DNA of 64,000 nt from Marinobacter goseongensis (GCF_023156235.1 NZ_JAKZAI010000007.1:62001-126000), one strand, 5' to 3'. Positions 20,421-31,220 are shown, counted from the stretch's first letter. The notes: generated by a model not told the origin, from the letters alone. Program-made: numbers and translations.

Positions 20421-21473
20421 GTGAGGAACGAAATCCCGACCGGAGCACCGTCATTGCCACCGGCCATTTTTCTGATGGGGCCAACCGCGTCTGGTAAGAC
20501 CGACCTGGCAATGGCGCTGTGTGAGCAGTTGCCCTGTGACATAATCAGCGTCGATTCAGCGATGATATACCGTGGCATGGACATCGGTACCGCCAAGCCC
20601 ACCGCCTCTGAGCTGGCCCGCGCGCCCCACCAGTTGATCGATATCTGTGATCCGACAGAGCGCTACTCCGCCGCGGATTTCCGCCGTGACGCCCTGAGGG
20701 AAATGGCGGAAATCAGCCAGCGAGGCCGTATTCCCCTGTTGGTTGGCGGCACCATGATGTATTTCAAGGCGCTGCTCCATGGCATGTCTGATCTGCCCTC
20801 TGCCGACCCGGAGCTGCGGCGGACGCTGGAGCAGGAGGCGGAAGCCCTGGGGTGGGCAGCCCTGCACGATGAGCTCAGGGCCCGCGATCCGGTTGCGGCG
20901 GATCTGATCCATCAGAATAACCGGCAGCGTTTGATGCGGGCGCTGGAGGTGATCCGCTTGACCGGCAGGCCCATTTCCGAGCTCTGGCGGGCGCAGGCTG
21001 CAGGGGCAGGGAATCGCGGGCCGGTTGGCGCAAATGTCGAGGATTACACCTATTTTACGCAATGGCAGGCAGACGAAACCTCGTCGCTTCCGTATACTGT
21101 TGTGCAACTTGCTGTTGCTCCACCTGACAGAAAGGTACTTCACGAACGTATTTCCCGGCGATTTCAGAATATGCTGGATGCGGGCTTCCTTGAGGAAGTC
21201 CGCGGATTGATGGGTCGTGAGGATCTGAATGTCAGTCTGCCTTCCATGCGCTGCGTCGGATATCGACAGGCATGGCACTACCTGGCCGGTGATGACGATT
21301 ACAACACCATGGTCAGCAAGGGAGTGGCAGCAACCCGCCAGCTCGCCAAACGGCAGTTGACCTGGTTGCGAAAGTGGTCCGATGTGACCTGGCTTGCCAG
21401 TGATGACGAACATATCATTGAGGCAGCCTTGAAAAATATCAGACTTCGCGCCACATTTAATTCTGAAAAATGA
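20421..21473 (+). CDS. miaA: tRNA dimethylallyltransferase MiaA
   Basis: Adds a dimethylallyl group to N6 of A37 in tRNAs reading UNN codons; MiaB, also in this window, then methylthiolates it. The P-loop [14 protein letters not shown] is near residue 20, followed by [19 protein letters not shown], the family signature. The chosen GTG start gives 350 residues, somewhat longer than usual; part of the excess is an insert around 195-220 (including YFTQWQADE). An ATG-less N-terminus of about 12 residues before the conserved [14 protein letters not shown] leaves the exact start uncertain. hfq follows after 34 bases, as in E. coli. Confidence 0.93.
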   Translation: MRNEIPTGAPSLPPAIFLMGPTASGKTDLAMALCEQLPCDIISVDSAMIYRGMDIGTAKPTASELARAPHQLIDICDPTERYSAADFRRDALREMAEISQRGRIPLLVGGTMMYFKALLHGMSDLPSADPELRRTLEQEAEALGWAALHDELRARDPVAADLIHQNNRQRLMRALEVIRLTGRPISELWRAQAAGAGNRGPVGANVEDYTYFTQWQADETSSLPYTVVQLAVAPPDRKVLHERISRRFQNMLDAGFLEEVRGLMGREDLNVSLPSMRCVGYRQAWHYLAGDDDYNTMVSKGVAATRQLAKRQLTWLRKWSDVTWLASDDEHIIEAALKNIRLRATFNSEK

Positions 21474-21507
21474 CGATCTGCACTTACATATAAACAGGAG
21501 AAAACAC

Positions 21508-21759
21508 ATGTCAAAAGGGCATTCTTTACAAGACCCTTACCTCAATGCCTTGCGCAAGGAACGCATTCCGGTTTCTATCTTTCTGGTCAATGGCATCAAG
21601 CTGCAGGGCCAGATTGAATCCTTTGACCAGTTCGTGATTCTGCTGAAAAACACTGTCAGCCAGATGGTCTACAAACACGCGATTTCGACTGTGGTGCCGG
21701 CCCGGAATGTGCGCATTCCCCAGCAGGCTCCCGGCGGAGAGGGTGAGGCTGAAGACTGA
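21508..21759 (+). CDS. hfq: RNA-binding protein Hfq
   Basis: Hexameric RNA chaperone that pairs small RNAs with mRNAs. The 83-residue protein has the N-terminal helix [17 protein letters not shown], the Sm1 region with [18 protein letters not shown] (proximal-face Gln8 and Asp/Phe residues), and the Sm2 signature [11 protein letters not shown]. The C-terminal tail is short and acidic, as in Pseudomonas. A clear AGGAGA lies 7-12 bases before the ATG. A structured T-rich terminator-like element follows the stop codon. Confidence 0.98.
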   Translation: MSKGHSLQDPYLNALRKERIPVSIFLVNGIKLQGQIESFDQFVILLKNTVSQMVYKHAISTVVPARNVRIPQQAPGGEGEAED

Positions 21760-21783
21760 GTTGCCCGGTTCTCCGGCATTGCC

Positions 21784-21838
21784 ACCCGCGTTTCCGATGA
21801 GCCCGCAAGGGTTCTGAGGATCGCGGGTGTTTGTTTTT
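21784..21838 (+). terminator. Branched terminator-like structure between hfq and hflX
   Basis: Outer stem ACCCGCG / CGCGGGT (21784-21790 and 21822-21828) encloses an inner hairpin (GAGCCC, GCAA loop, GGGTTC), followed by a broken T-rich run ending at 21838. It probably terminates or attenuates transcripts leaving hfq; hflX starts only 43 bases later, so some read-through is likely. Confidence 0.5.
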
Positions 21839-21880
21839 ATGCACCAGACACTTTTTTGATGACCCAGGAGTTGCTGCCAA

Positions 21881-23179
21881 TTGTTTGAGCGTCCCGACGT
21901 TGGTGAACGGGCGATCCTCGTCCACATTGATTTTACCTCTCACGAGGAGTCTGAAGATCCCGATGAGTTCCGCGAGCTGGTCACTTCTGCGGGTGTCGAA
22001 CCCGTGGGTCTGGTTACGGGCTCGCGAAAACAGCCGAGTCCCAGGCTCTTCGTTGGGGAAGGCAAGCTTGAGGAGATTCGCGACGCGGTCAATGCCAACG
22101 AGGCAGACGTGGTGCTGTTCAATCACTCGCTCAGCCCCTCCCAGGAACGCAACATCGAGCGCGAGCTCCAGTGCCGGGTCCTTGACCGGACCGGGGTAAT
22201 CCTCGATATCTTTGCGCAGCGCGCGCGCACTCACGAAGGCAAACTCCAGGTCGAGCTGGCTCAGCTTGAGCACATGTCGACACGGTTGATCCGTGGCTGG
22301 ACCCACCTGGAGCGCCAGAAGGGCGGCATCGGCCTGCGCGGGCCGGGTGAAACCCAGCTGGAAACCGACCGGCGGCTGCTGCGTGAGCGGATCAAATCCA
22401 TTCACAAACGCCTTGAGAAAGTGCGACGGCAGCGCAACCAGGGTCGCCGTGCCCGCAAGCGTGCGGACATTCCCACGGTATCGTTGGTGGGATATACCAA
22501 CGCAGGCAAGTCCACATTGTTCAACCGTATTACCACTTCGACCGTATATGCTGCAGATCAGCTGTTCGCTACCCTGGATCCGACGCTGCGTCGTCTGGAA
22601 CTTCCCGATATCGGGGCGGTCGTAATGGCGGACACGGTGGGCTTCATTCGCCATCTGCCTCACAAGCTGGTGGAGGCGTTCCGTGCGACGTTGGAGGAGA
22701 CCACCCAGGCAACCCTGTTGCTGCACATCATCGACTGTCATGACAGCCGTCGGGATGAAAACATGGAGCAGGTTGAGGAAGTGTTGGCGGAAATCGGAGC
22801 AGACGAAATTCCCATGCTTCAGGTGTTCAACAAGATCGATTTGCTGGACGACTTTACCCCCCGTGTGGAACGTAACGAGGATGGACTGCCGGTGAAGGTG
22901 TGGCTTTCGGCGGTCAGCGGGCAGGGCATTCAGGGGCTGTTCGACGCGGTTGTCGAACGACTCGCAGAGGATGTGGTCCACCACCATGTCCTGCTGGGGC
23001 CGCAAGATGGAAAGTTGCGGGCCCTGCTGCATGAGGCCGGGTCGGTGGTGACTGAAGAGCACCGCGACAGCGGTGACACGGCTCTGGAAGTGCGACTGCA
23101 GAATCGCGACTGGCTTCAGTTATTGAGCCGCGCGGATGTGCGTGAACAGGATCTGAGAATTGACGCAGGAACAGAGTAA
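21881..23179 (+). CDS. hflX: Ribosome-associated GTPase HflX
   Basis: HflX splits stalled or stress-damaged 70S ribosomes. The 432-residue protein has an N-terminal HflX domain with the glycine-rich GGIGLRGPGETQLETDRR segment, a coiled-coil linker, and a GTPase domain with G1 GYTNAGKST, G3 DTVGF and G4 NKID. The start is taken as TTG at 21881, preceded by AGGAG, because the resulting MFERPDVGERAILVHI matches the family N-terminus. hflK follows after 77 bases that contain a possible promoter. Confidence 0.94.
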   Translation: MFERPDVGERAILVHIDFTSHEESEDPDEFRELVTSAGVEPVGLVTGSRKQPSPRLFVGEGKLEEIRDAVNANEADVVLFNHSLSPSQERNIERELQCRVLDRTGVILDIFAQRARTHEGKLQVELAQLEHMSTRLIRGWTHLERQKGGIGLRGPGETQLETDRRLLRERIKSIHKRLEKVRRQRNQGRRARKRADIPTVSLVGYTNAGKSTLFNRITTSTVYAADQLFATLDPTLRRLELPDIGAVVMADTVGFIRHLPHKLVEAFRATLEETTQATLLLHIIDCHDSRRDENMEQVEEVLAEIGADEIPMLQVFNKIDLLDDFTPRVERNEDGLPVKVWLSAVSGQGIQGLFDAVVERLAEDVVHHHVLLGPQDGKLRALLHEAGSVVTEEHRDSGDTALEVRLQNRDWLQLLSRADVREQDLRIDAGTE

Positions 23180-23191
23180 ACGGTATCGCTA

Positions 23192-23220
23192 TTGCCGGGG
23201 CGCTTATAAATCCCTAGTAT
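23192..23220 (+). promoter_or_regulatory. Candidate sigma-70 promoter for hflK-hflC
   Basis: TTGCCG (23192-23197) and TAGTAT (23215-23220) are separated by 17 bases; each matches four of six consensus positions. The start site would fall about 30 bases before the hflK ATG. It would allow hflKC expression independent of the hfq transcript. Confidence 0.35.
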
Positions 23221-23256
23221 TTGCAGCCATTCTATTAGTCAGGAACGGAGAGCACT

Positions 23257-24447
23257 ATGGCCTGGAATGAACCGGGTGGTAACCGTAACGACAACGATCC
23301 CTGGGGAACCGGTGGTGGTCGTCGCGGCAATGATCAGGGTCCGCCAGACCTGGATGAGGCACTGAAAAAAGGCCTCGACAAACTCAACAAGCTGCTGGGC
23401 GGCAAGGGCAACCGCTCCGGTGGGTCCGGCGGTGGTTCGTCATCCGGAAACAGCGGTGGGTTCGGCGCCATTCTGGCTTTGGCCGGCATCCTCGTTGTGG
23501 GTTATGTCATCTTCCAGTCGTTTTACACGGTAGACGAGCAGGAGCGCGCTGTTGTGCTGCGTTTCGGTGAATTCAGTCGCACCGAGAGCCCGGGTCTGCG
23601 TTTCAAGGTTCCGTTGATTGACGACGTCACCAAGGTGCGCGTCACCAACGTGCGCACGGCAGAATCAAGCGGTCAGATGCTGACCCAGGATGAGAACCTG
23701 GTGACGGTTGATCTGCAGGTTCAATACCGGGTTGGCGACGCCAAGGCTTACGTCCTCAACATACGTGACTCCAACGAAGCACTGGCGTTTGCCACAGACA
23801 GCGCCCTGCGCCATGAAGTCGGCAGCTCCACGCTGGATCAGGTGCTCACCGAGGGGCGTGCCGAGCTGGCGGTTCGTGTCGAGCAACGTCTGCAGACGTT
23901 CCTGAGGGATTACGGCGCCGGGCTTGAGATTGTTCGGGTCAACGTTGAAAGCACGCAGCCGCCGGATGCGGTTCAGGATGCGTTCCGTGAGGTTCAGCGT
24001 GCCCGCGAAGACGAACAGCGCGTGAAAGAAGAAGCCGAGACCTACCGCAACAAGGTGGTTCCGGAAGCTCGGGGTCAGGCTCAGCGCATGATCGAAGAAG
24101 CTCAGGCCTACAAACAGGAGGTCATTGAGCGAGCAAACGGTGAAACCGCCCGTTTCCTTGCAATGCTGGAGGTGTACCGGACGGCCCCTGAGGTAACGCG
24201 AGAGCGCATGTATCTGCAGGCTCTTGAGGGTGTGCTTTCCAGCACCAGCAAGGTGCTGGTCGACACCGAGAGCAGTGGCAATATGATGTATCTGCCACTG
24301 GATCGGCTGACCCAGAACCGAATGGGAAGCGGCAACAGCAGTTCATCGGGCGGCTCTGACGGTGAGGTCAATATCCAGACATTGACAGATCAGGTCATTC
24401 AGGAGCTGCGCGGACGGCAGGATACTGGCATTCGGAGGAGCAGATAA
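23257..24447 (+). CDS. hflK: FtsH protease modulator HflK
   Basis: HflK and HflC form a large SPFH-family cage around the membrane protease FtsH. The 396-residue protein has a glycine- and asparagine-rich cytoplasmic N-terminus (to about 68), one membrane segment (about 69-88), then the periplasmic SPFH/band 7 domain starting at FYTVDEQERAVVLRFGE, and a long charged helix (REDEQRVKEEAETYR). A serine/glycine-rich stretch lies before the C-terminus. A GGAGAG-type ribosome site precedes the ATG. The gene is followed two bases later by hflC. Confidence 0.95.
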   Translation: MAWNEPGGNRNDNDPWGTGGGRRGNDQGPPDLDEALKKGLDKLNKLLGGKGNRSGGSGGGSSSGNSGGFGAILALAGILVVGYVIFQSFYTVDEQERAVVLRFGEFSRTESPGLRFKVPLIDDVTKVRVTNVRTAESSGQMLTQDENLVTVDLQVQYRVGDAKAYVLNIRDSNEALAFATDSALRHEVGSSTLDQVLTEGRAELAVRVEQRLQTFLRDYGAGLEIVRVNVESTQPPDAVQDAFREVQRAREDEQRVKEEAETYRNKVVPEARGQAQRMIEEAQAYKQEVIERANGETARFLAMLEVYRTAPEVTRERMYLQALEGVLSSTSKVLVDTESSGNMMYLPLDRLTQNRMGSGNSSSSGGSDGEVNIQTLTDQVIQELRGRQDTGIRRSR

Positions 24448-24449
24448 TT

Positions 24450-25325
24450 ATGGGACCCAAAGGTGTAGTGGGCCTCGCAGGGGCCCTCATTGTAGTCCTG
24501 CTGGTTTTGTCGAGCGTGTACATCATTCCGGAGACCCACCGTGGCGTGAAGCTTCGTTTCGGTGAGTTGGTACAGACCGATCTGCAGGCAGGCCTGCACT
24601 TCAAGGTGCCGGTGATTGATCAGATCCGCGAGTTCGATATTCGAGTTCTGACCATGGACCTCCCGTCACGTCAGTACCTGACCATTGAGAAAAAACCGCT
24701 GGATGTAGATTCGTACATCGCCTGGAAAATTCTCAACGTCGATCAGTTCTATCGTGCCACCGGTGGTGATGAGTTCCGTGCCCAGTCACTGCTGCAGTCG
24801 CGGGTAGACAACGGGCTCCGCGACGAATTCGGTGTTCGCACCATGGTCGAGGTGGTATCGGGGCAGCGCGACGAACTGATGCACACCCTGCGCGATCGGG
24901 CGAATGAAACCGCGATTAAGGAATTCGGCATCGAAATTCTGGACATCCGGGTCAAGGCGATCGAGTTCCCGGGCGAGGTCAGCGAGAACGTTTATCGCCG
25001 GATGGCGACCGAGCGTGAAAAGCTGGCGCAGGAATTTCGCTCCCGCGGCCGCGAGCTGGCAGAGGGTATTCGCGCTGACGCCGATCGTCAGCGTACGGTG
25101 GTGCTGGCAGAGGCGTTCTCCCAGGCAGAGGAGACGCGCGGTGAGGGCGACGGTGAAGCGTCGCGCATCTACGCCGATGCCTATGGCTCTAACCAGGAGT
25201 TTTATAGCTTCTATCGCAGTTTGCAGGCCTACCAGAACACGTTCTCAAGCAAGGACGATATCATGGTGATCGACTCTGACAGCGATTTCCTGCGGTACCT
25301 CAAGGATCCTCAGGGCGCCCGCTAA
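24450..25325 (+). CDS. hflC: FtsH protease modulator HflC
   Basis: Partner of HflK in the FtsH-regulating membrane complex. The 291-residue protein has one N-terminal membrane segment (about 5-25, GLAGALIVVLLVLSSVYII) and a periplasmic SPFH domain (THRGVKLRFGELVQTDLQ), then a long helix rich in Arg and Glu and a C-terminal hydrophobic-aromatic stretch (FYSFYRSLQAYQNTF). The ribosome site GGAGGAG lies in the last codons of hflK, so translation is coupled. An intrinsic terminator follows the stop codon. Confidence 0.95.
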   Translation: MGPKGVVGLAGALIVVLLVLSSVYIIPETHRGVKLRFGELVQTDLQAGLHFKVPVIDQIREFDIRVLTMDLPSRQYLTIEKKPLDVDSYIAWKILNVDQFYRATGGDEFRAQSLLQSRVDNGLRDEFGVRTMVEVVSGQRDELMHTLRDRANETAIKEFGIEILDIRVKAIEFPGEVSENVYRRMATEREKLAQEFRSRGRELAEGIRADADRQRTVVLAEAFSQAEETRGEGDGEASRIYADAYGSNQEFYSFYRSLQAYQNTFSSKDDIMVIDSDSDFLRYLKDPQGAR

Positions 25326-25343
25326 GAGGCATTGCCTGAATCC

Positions 25344-25376
25344 AAAACCGGAATACCTCGGTATTCCGGTTTTTTT
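25344..25376 (+). terminator. Intrinsic terminator after hflC
   Basis: Long perfect stem built from AAAACCGGAATAC paired with GTATTCCGGTTTT around a four-base CTCG loop, followed by a continuous T run to 25376. This should end the hflKC transcript before hisZ. Confidence 0.85.
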
Positions 25377-25504
25377 GTGTCTGGCAACAGTGTAAAATTC
25401 GGCCGGTTTTGGTTCGGGTTTTCTCCTGCTCCCGACTTCGCCCTAAATCCTGTGCACTCCCGCCGCCTCTGGTCGACGCGGGGCAGAACGGACAACGGAA
25501 TCTC

Positions 25505-26686
25505 ATGACAGTATCAGATCGCTGGTTGCTGCCCGATGGCGTGGAAGACATTCTGCCGCCTCTTGCAGGACAGATAGAATCCCTGCGCCGCGACGTAATG
25601 GACACCTGCCAGCGCTGGGGGTACCAACTGGTCATCCCGCCGCTGATTGAATACCTCGAAAGCCTGTTTACCGGGACCGGTCACGATCTGGAGCTGCAAA
25701 CCTTCAAGCTGACCGATCAGCTTACCGGCAGGATGATGGGCGTGCGCGCCGATATGACGCCGCAGGCCGCACGCATTGATGCCCATACCCTCGGCCAGGA
25801 CGGGATTACCCGCCTGTGCTACGCCGGGCATGTGCTCCACACCCGCCCGCGCCATATGCTGACGGGTCGCACGCCGATTCAGGCCGGTTGTGAGCTGTTT
25901 GGCAGTGCTTCCGAGTCTGCCGATCTTGAAGTGATCAGCCTCATGCTGGAAACCCTGCGGGTGGCGGGATTGCCTCGAATCCACCTGGATCTGGCGCATG
26001 TTTCAATCTATGAAACGCTGATGGGTGAGGCCCGGTTCGATCGCGATACCTCAGCTGCGATCTTCGACGCCATGGCGCGGAAGTCGGTGCCGGAGCTGGA
26101 TGAGTTGCTGGGAGACTGTGCCGCGGACTCTGCAGGTGGCCGTCTGCGCGCGCTGGCGCGGGTCAGCGGCGGTCCGGAAGCGCTGGCCGATGCGCGACAG
26201 ATCCTGGCCGGCGCTCCGGAAGCGCTGACCGCCGCCCTGGATCAGTTGGGGCGTGTCGCGGATCTGCTCACACGGGATTTTCCGGAAATCAGTTTCGGTT
26301 TCGATTTCTGTGAGTTGCGGGGTTACAACTACCATACCGGGCTCGTCTTCGCCGCGTATGTGCCGGGTCATGGCGATGCCGTAGCCAAAGGCGGTCGATA
26401 CGACTCAATTGGCAGCGATTTTGGCCGTGCCCGGCCGGCCACGGGCTTCAGCCTTGATATTCGCGCACTGGTGTCGCTGGGCGAGCGAGTCTCGCGGCGA
26501 GCCGGTGCGATCTGGGCGCCGGTCGATGCCGACCCGGCGCTGGAAAGTGTGATTGCCGGTTTGCGGATGACGGAAAGCGTTGTACGGGCATTGCCCGAGG
26601 ATGCAGACACAGATCCCGCAAAGCGTGGCTGTGACAGAATTTTGGTAAACCGTGACGGCCAGTGGGTCGTGGATCAACTGGGCTGA
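25505..26686 (+). CDS. hisZ: ATP phosphoribosyltransferase regulatory subunit HisZ
   Basis: HisZ is a catalytically inactive histidyl-tRNA synthetase paralogue that activates the short form of HisG in the first step of histidine synthesis. The protein starts WLLPDGVEDILPP and shows class II synthetase-like segments (GVRADMTPQAARI for motif 2 region, AKGGRYDSIGSDFGRARPATGFSLDIRAL near the end). The ATG at 25505 is preferred over an upstream in-frame start at 25409 because the family begins close to LLPDG; this gives 393 residues. The presence of HisZ implies a short-form hisG elsewhere. purA follows after 14 bases. Confidence 0.93.
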   Translation: MTVSDRWLLPDGVEDILPPLAGQIESLRRDVMDTCQRWGYQLVIPPLIEYLESLFTGTGHDLELQTFKLTDQLTGRMMGVRADMTPQAARIDAHTLGQDGITRLCYAGHVLHTRPRHMLTGRTPIQAGCELFGSASESADLEVISLMLETLRVAGLPRIHLDLAHVSIYETLMGEARFDRDTSAAIFDAMARKSVPELDELLGDCAADSAGGRLRALARVSGGPEALADARQILAGAPEALTAALDQLGRVADLLTRDFPEISFGFDFCELRGYNYHTGLVFAAYVPGHGDAVAKGGRYDSIGSDFGRARPATGFSLDIRALVSLGERVSRRAGAIWAPVDADPALESVIAGLRMTESVVRALPEDADTDPAKRGCDRILVNRDGQWVVDQLG

Positions 26687-26691
26687 ATTGA

Positions 26692-27996
<1,305 letters not shown>

Positions 27997-28009
27997 GGCC
28001 GACGCTATG

Positions 28010-28035
28010 AAAAACCCGCTTACGAGCGGGTTTTT
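28010..28035. terminator. Bidirectional intrinsic terminator between purA and cmoB
   Basis: Stem AAAAACCCGCT / AGCGGGTTTTT (28010-28020 and 28025-28035) with a four-base loop and T run. The A-tract on the 5' side gives a T-tract on the other strand, so the element can serve both purA and the converging cmoB. Confidence 0.8.
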
Positions 28036-28064
28036 CTGTTCTTGCAGGGTGAAAACGGCTGCGG

Positions 28065-29057
28065 TCAGGGTTTTTCGGCAATGACGGTGGCCCGTTTGGG
28101 GCCAGGGTAGCCTTCGATGGTTTTGCCGGAATCGTCTGGATCGAGAAAATCTTCAAGCGAATTGAAACGCATCCAGTCGGTGCGCCGCTGCTCGTCGATG
28201 GTGGTGTCGGTAACATCCACCACCCGGGCATTGCGGAACCCGGTGCGGCCAAGCCAGCGCAGCAGCGTGTCACAGCTGGGCAGGAACCACACGTTACGCA
28301 TTTGGCCGTAGCGGTCCTCCGGCATCAGGCTGTAGCCCTCGGGGCCATCCACCACCAGCGTTTCCAGAACCAGTTGACCGCCGCGGCGAAGAGTGTCCTT
28401 CAGTTCCAGCAGGTGATCCAGCGGCGAGCGGCGGTGATAAAGCACTCCCATGGAGAACGTGGTGTCAAAGGCTTCAAGCCCCGACGGCAGATCCTCCATG
28501 CGTATCGGTAGCAGGTCCACCGGTGCGTCCGGGGTGTAGTGTTTAACGCTGAGAAACTGGAACAGGAACAACAGGCCCGGATCAATGCCGATCACCCGGG
28601 CGGCGTCGTCCCCCAGCATGCGCCAGCAGTGATAACCCGAGCCGCAACCGACATCGAGAATGCGGCGGCCGCGGAGGTCTGCCAGGTAGGGGGCGACGCG
28701 GTCCCACTTCCAGTCGGAGCGCCATTCGGTGTCCACATAGGTGCCGAAAAAGTCGAACGGCCCTTTGCGCCAGGGCATCAGACCCCGCAGACCGCTTTGC
28801 AGTTGCGCATGTTGGGTCTGGGTGAGCGGCGCATCGCTGCCCAGAGTGATGGCGGACGCGTCGAGGCGAACGGTCGGGTGATCGATGTCCGGGAGCTGGT
28901 CCAGCGCACCCATCCAGCGGGAAATATCGCCGTGGGGGTTCTCATCAAACCGGCGCCGGAGCTGGCCCCTGAGGGTGTCTGCCCAGTGATTCTGCCCGTC
29001 GTTCGCGAGTTCCTCAAGAAGTGGCTGGTAGCAGTGCTGCCAGTCGAACGTTGCCAT
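28065..29057 (-). CDS. cmoB: tRNA U34 carboxymethyltransferase CmoB
   Basis: CmoB transfers the carboxymethyl group of carboxy-S-adenosylmethionine, made by CmoA, to 5-hydroxyuridine at the wobble position of tRNA. The 330-residue protein has the CmoB-specific N-terminal domain (about 1-110, including MPWRKGPFDFFGTYVDTEWRSDWKW in parts) and a Rossmann methyltransferase domain with ILDVGCGSGYHCWRML. It starts nine bases after the end of cmoA on the same strand, so the pair is co-transcribed. Confidence 0.95.
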   Translation of the reverse strand: MATFDWQHCYQPLLEELANDGQNHWADTLRGQLRRRFDENPHGDISRWMGALDQLPDIDHPTVRLDASAITLGSDAPLTQTQHAQLQSGLRGLMPWRKGPFDFFGTYVDTEWRSDWKWDRVAPYLADLRGRRILDVGCGSGYHCWRMLGDDAARVIGIDPGLLFLFQFLSVKHYTPDAPVDLLPIRMEDLPSGLEAFDTTFSMGVLYHRRSPLDHLLELKDTLRRGGQLVLETLVVDGPEGYSLMPEDRYGQMRNVWFLPSCDTLLRWLGRTGFRNARVVDVTDTTIDEQRRTDWMRFNSLEDFLDPDDSGKTIEGYPGPKRATVIAEKP

Positions 29058-29066
29058 GGTGACTCC

Positions 29067-29828
29067 TCAAACGCCGGATTTGACGGCAAGCATGGACACG
29101 AAATTGAAGCACTGGTACCAGACGATAACCTGGTCAAAGCCCGCCTCCAGCAATCGGTGCCGGTGCTCCTCAAGGCTTTCCGGAATCAGCACCTGTTCGA
29201 TCGCTGAGCGCTTCTGACTGATCTCAAGGTCGGAATAGCCATTGGCGCGCTTGAATTCGTGATGAAGCCGGGTCTGGATGCCCTGATCCTGCGGTGATTC
29301 GAAACGGATCTTTTCCGACAGGATCAGTGCGCCACCGGGGCGGGTGGCATCCGCGATGCGCGCCAGCAGTCTGGCCCGCTCACCGGGCGGCACGAACTGC
29401 AGCGTAAAGTTCAGCGTGGTTACGGAGGCGTTCTCAAGGGGGGTTCTGAGAATGTCCTCGCAGCGCAATTGCACCGGCAGAGGGTGGTCATCCAGAGCAA
29501 TGTAGTGCTCGCAACGCTCGATCATGGCATCGGAATTGTCGACACCGGTCAGGATGCAGTCCGCAAACGGAATGCCGTGGCGCATGGCCAGGGTGGACGC
29601 CCCCAGCGAACAGCCGAGGTCGTAACAGTTGCTGCCGGCCTGGGCATATTGCTCGGTGATCACTTCGATCATCGGAATGATGGTGGTGTAGCCCGGTACC
29701 GAGCGCCGGATCATGTCCGGAAACACCCGCGCCACCGACGCATCAAAGCGGAAGTCCTCTGGATTGCGTTCGGTGGCAAACAGGCGGTCGGTTTCCTGCA
29801 CCGGCGGTTTTTGGGGCTTGTCAGTCAT
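29067..29828 (-). CDS. cmoA: Carboxy-S-adenosyl-L-methionine synthase CmoA
   Basis: CmoA converts S-adenosylmethionine and prephenate to carboxy-SAM, the donor for CmoB. The protein begins MTDKPQKPPVQETDRLFA and shows the family core: FRFDASVARVFPDMIRRSVPGY, the SAM-binding YDLGCSLGASTLAM and LNFTLQFVPPGER. The ATG at 29828 gives 253 residues, the family length; the frame is open much further upstream but that part overlaps another gene. Its start overlaps the end of the upstream membrane protein gene by eight bases. Confidence 0.95.
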   Translation of the reverse strand: MTDKPQKPPVQETDRLFATERNPEDFRFDASVARVFPDMIRRSVPGYTTIIPMIEVITEQYAQAGSNCYDLGCSLGASTLAMRHGIPFADCILTGVDNSDAMIERCEHYIALDDHPLPVQLRCEDILRTPLENASVTTLNFTLQFVPPGERARLLARIADATRPGGALILSEKIRFESPQDQGIQTRLHHEFKRANGYSDLEISQKRSAIEQVLIPESLEEHRHRLLEAGFDQVIVWYQCFNFVSMLAVKSGV

Positions 29829-30174
29829 TGCCGGATGCGTCCTCTGCTGCCTCCGGCGCCGGCCCGCGGCTACAACGCACGCCACGGTTCTTGTGGTCCA
29901 CCACAATACCGCGGAAGTCCGGATCAATATCCGCTGCGATGGCCAGGTAGCCCTGCTCGCAGGCGGCGTGGAGTTCCGACGATTTGGGTGACATGCGGAA
30001 CTCTTCCCCGGGGGTGACGTGAATGGCCTGGAACTCGCCCACCGGAATGTTGTCTTTGTTGTTGTCGTGATCAATGCGGCCGCTGACTTCCAGTACGACA
30101 ACGGTGGCGATCACGGCACCGATGGCCGTGGCGATCAGACTGCGGACCGTGAATGTGGCCTCTTTCTCGCTCAT
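29821..30174 (-). CDS. Small single-pass membrane protein, unknown function
   Basis: A 117-residue protein I do not recognise. It has a short charged N-terminus (MSEKEATFTVRS), one membrane segment (about 13-31, IATAIGAVIATVVVLEV) and a soluble domain of about 85 residues that would face the periplasm, with two cysteines (about 69 and 100) that could form a disulphide. The tail is acidic and alanine-rich. It sits between srkA and cmoA on the same strand and overlaps cmoA by eight bases, so it is probably expressed with them. Confidence 0.6.
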   Translation of the reverse strand: MSEKEATFTVRSLIATAIGAVIATVVVLEVSGRIDHDNNKDNIPVGEFQAIHVTPGEEFRMSPKSSELHAACEQGYLAIAADIDPDFRGIVVDHKNRGVRCSRGPAPEAAEDASGND

Positions 30175-30208
30175 CAGAACATCTCCGGGTTAGTCGGTTC
30201 GGCCGTTA

Positions 30209-31210
30209 TCAGTACTGGCCGGGAATATTGATGGGGGGTGCCTGCAGGGCAGCGAGTTGCTCCCGCATGGACAGAATCTGATCTGACCAGAACCTTGGCT
30301 GCACGAACCAAGGAAAGAACCTTGGGAATGCCGGGTCGTCCCAGCGGTTGGCCAGCCAGGCGCAGTGGGCAATCTGGCGATGACAACGCAGTGGCTCGAT
30401 AAGATGCCGCTCGCGGCGATTGAAGTCACGGAACATCTCATAACCCTCGAGCAGTTCGCCAAACTGCGCGCCACGCTCGGCATCGTCGCCGTTAAGCAAT
30501 AGCCACAGATCCTGCACCGCGGGCCCGCTGCGGCAATCGTCCAGATCGACAAACAGCATCTGTTCCTCCCGACACAGGATATTGCCCGCGTGGCAGTCGC
30601 CGTGCAGGCGCAGGCTGCCCACGTCGCCAGCGTCGTCAATGCGGCGGGCACAGGCGTCCTGCAGGTCGGGAATCAGGCTGTCCCAGGCCGGGCGGAGATC
30701 CGCGGGAATCCAGTTGCCCTCAATCAGCAGTCGGTTCTTGCTGGTGATGCCGTCAAGAATGGCCACGGCCGGGCGGTGCTCGAACGGTGTCGTGGCCCCC
30801 ACATTGTGCAGCTGTCCGAGCCAGGATCCGAGGCGGTAGAGCGTATCGGTGACGCTGGTGTCCGGTGCCTGACCACCCCGTTGAGGGAATACGGCGAACA
30901 GGAATTCGTGCCATCGGCCGAGGGTGTCACCCGTGGGCAGCGTCACTGGAGCGACTGCCGGAATCTGTGCCTCGATCAGTTCGGCGGTAAACCGGTGTTC
31001 CTCACGGATCTGCGCCTCGGACCAGCGGCCGGGCCGGTAGAATTTGACGATGACCGGCGAGGAGTCCTCGATGCCGATCTGGTAAACGCGGTTTTCATAA
31101 CTGTTTAGCGCGAACAGCCGCCCGTTGATGACAAAGCCCGCGTTTTCCATGGCATCGAGAATGGTATCCGGCGTGAGGGCGTCGTAGGGATGGCTGGAGG
31201 TTTCGGTCAT
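30209..31210 (-). CDS. srkA: Stress response kinase A (SrkA/YihE family)
   Basis: SrkA is a cytoplasmic Ser/Thr protein kinase of the aminoglycoside-phosphotransferase fold, linked in E. coli to survival under stress. The 333-residue protein shows FALNSYENRVYQIGIEDSSPVIVKFYRP with the ATP-binding lysine, HGDCHAGNIL for the catalytic loop and FVDLDDCRSGP for the magnesium loop. The ATG at 31210 is chosen because the family begins near YDALTPDTILDAME; a longer open frame exists but overlaps the upstream gene. Co-directional with the membrane protein gene 10 bases upstream and with cmoA-cmoB. Confidence 0.92.
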   Translation of the reverse strand: MTETSSHPYDALTPDTILDAMENAGFVINGRLFALNSYENRVYQIGIEDSSPVIVKFYRPGRWSEAQIREEHRFTAELIEAQIPAVAPVTLPTGDTLGRWHEFLFAVFPQRGGQAPDTSVTDTLYRLGSWLGQLHNVGATTPFEHRPAVAILDGITSKNRLLIEGNWIPADLRPAWDSLIPDLQDACARRIDDAGDVGSLRLHGDCHAGNILCREEQMLFVDLDDCRSGPAVQDLWLLLNGDDAERGAQFGELLEGYEMFRDFNRRERHLIEPLRCHRQIAHCAWLANRWDDPAFPRFFPWFVQPRFWSDQILSMREQLAALQAPPINIPGQY

Positions 31211-31220
31211 AGAGTCGTTT

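Noticed and set aside
21656..23062. 468-codon open frame opposite hflX
   Set aside because: Antisense shadow; it runs through hfq and the terminator-like element.
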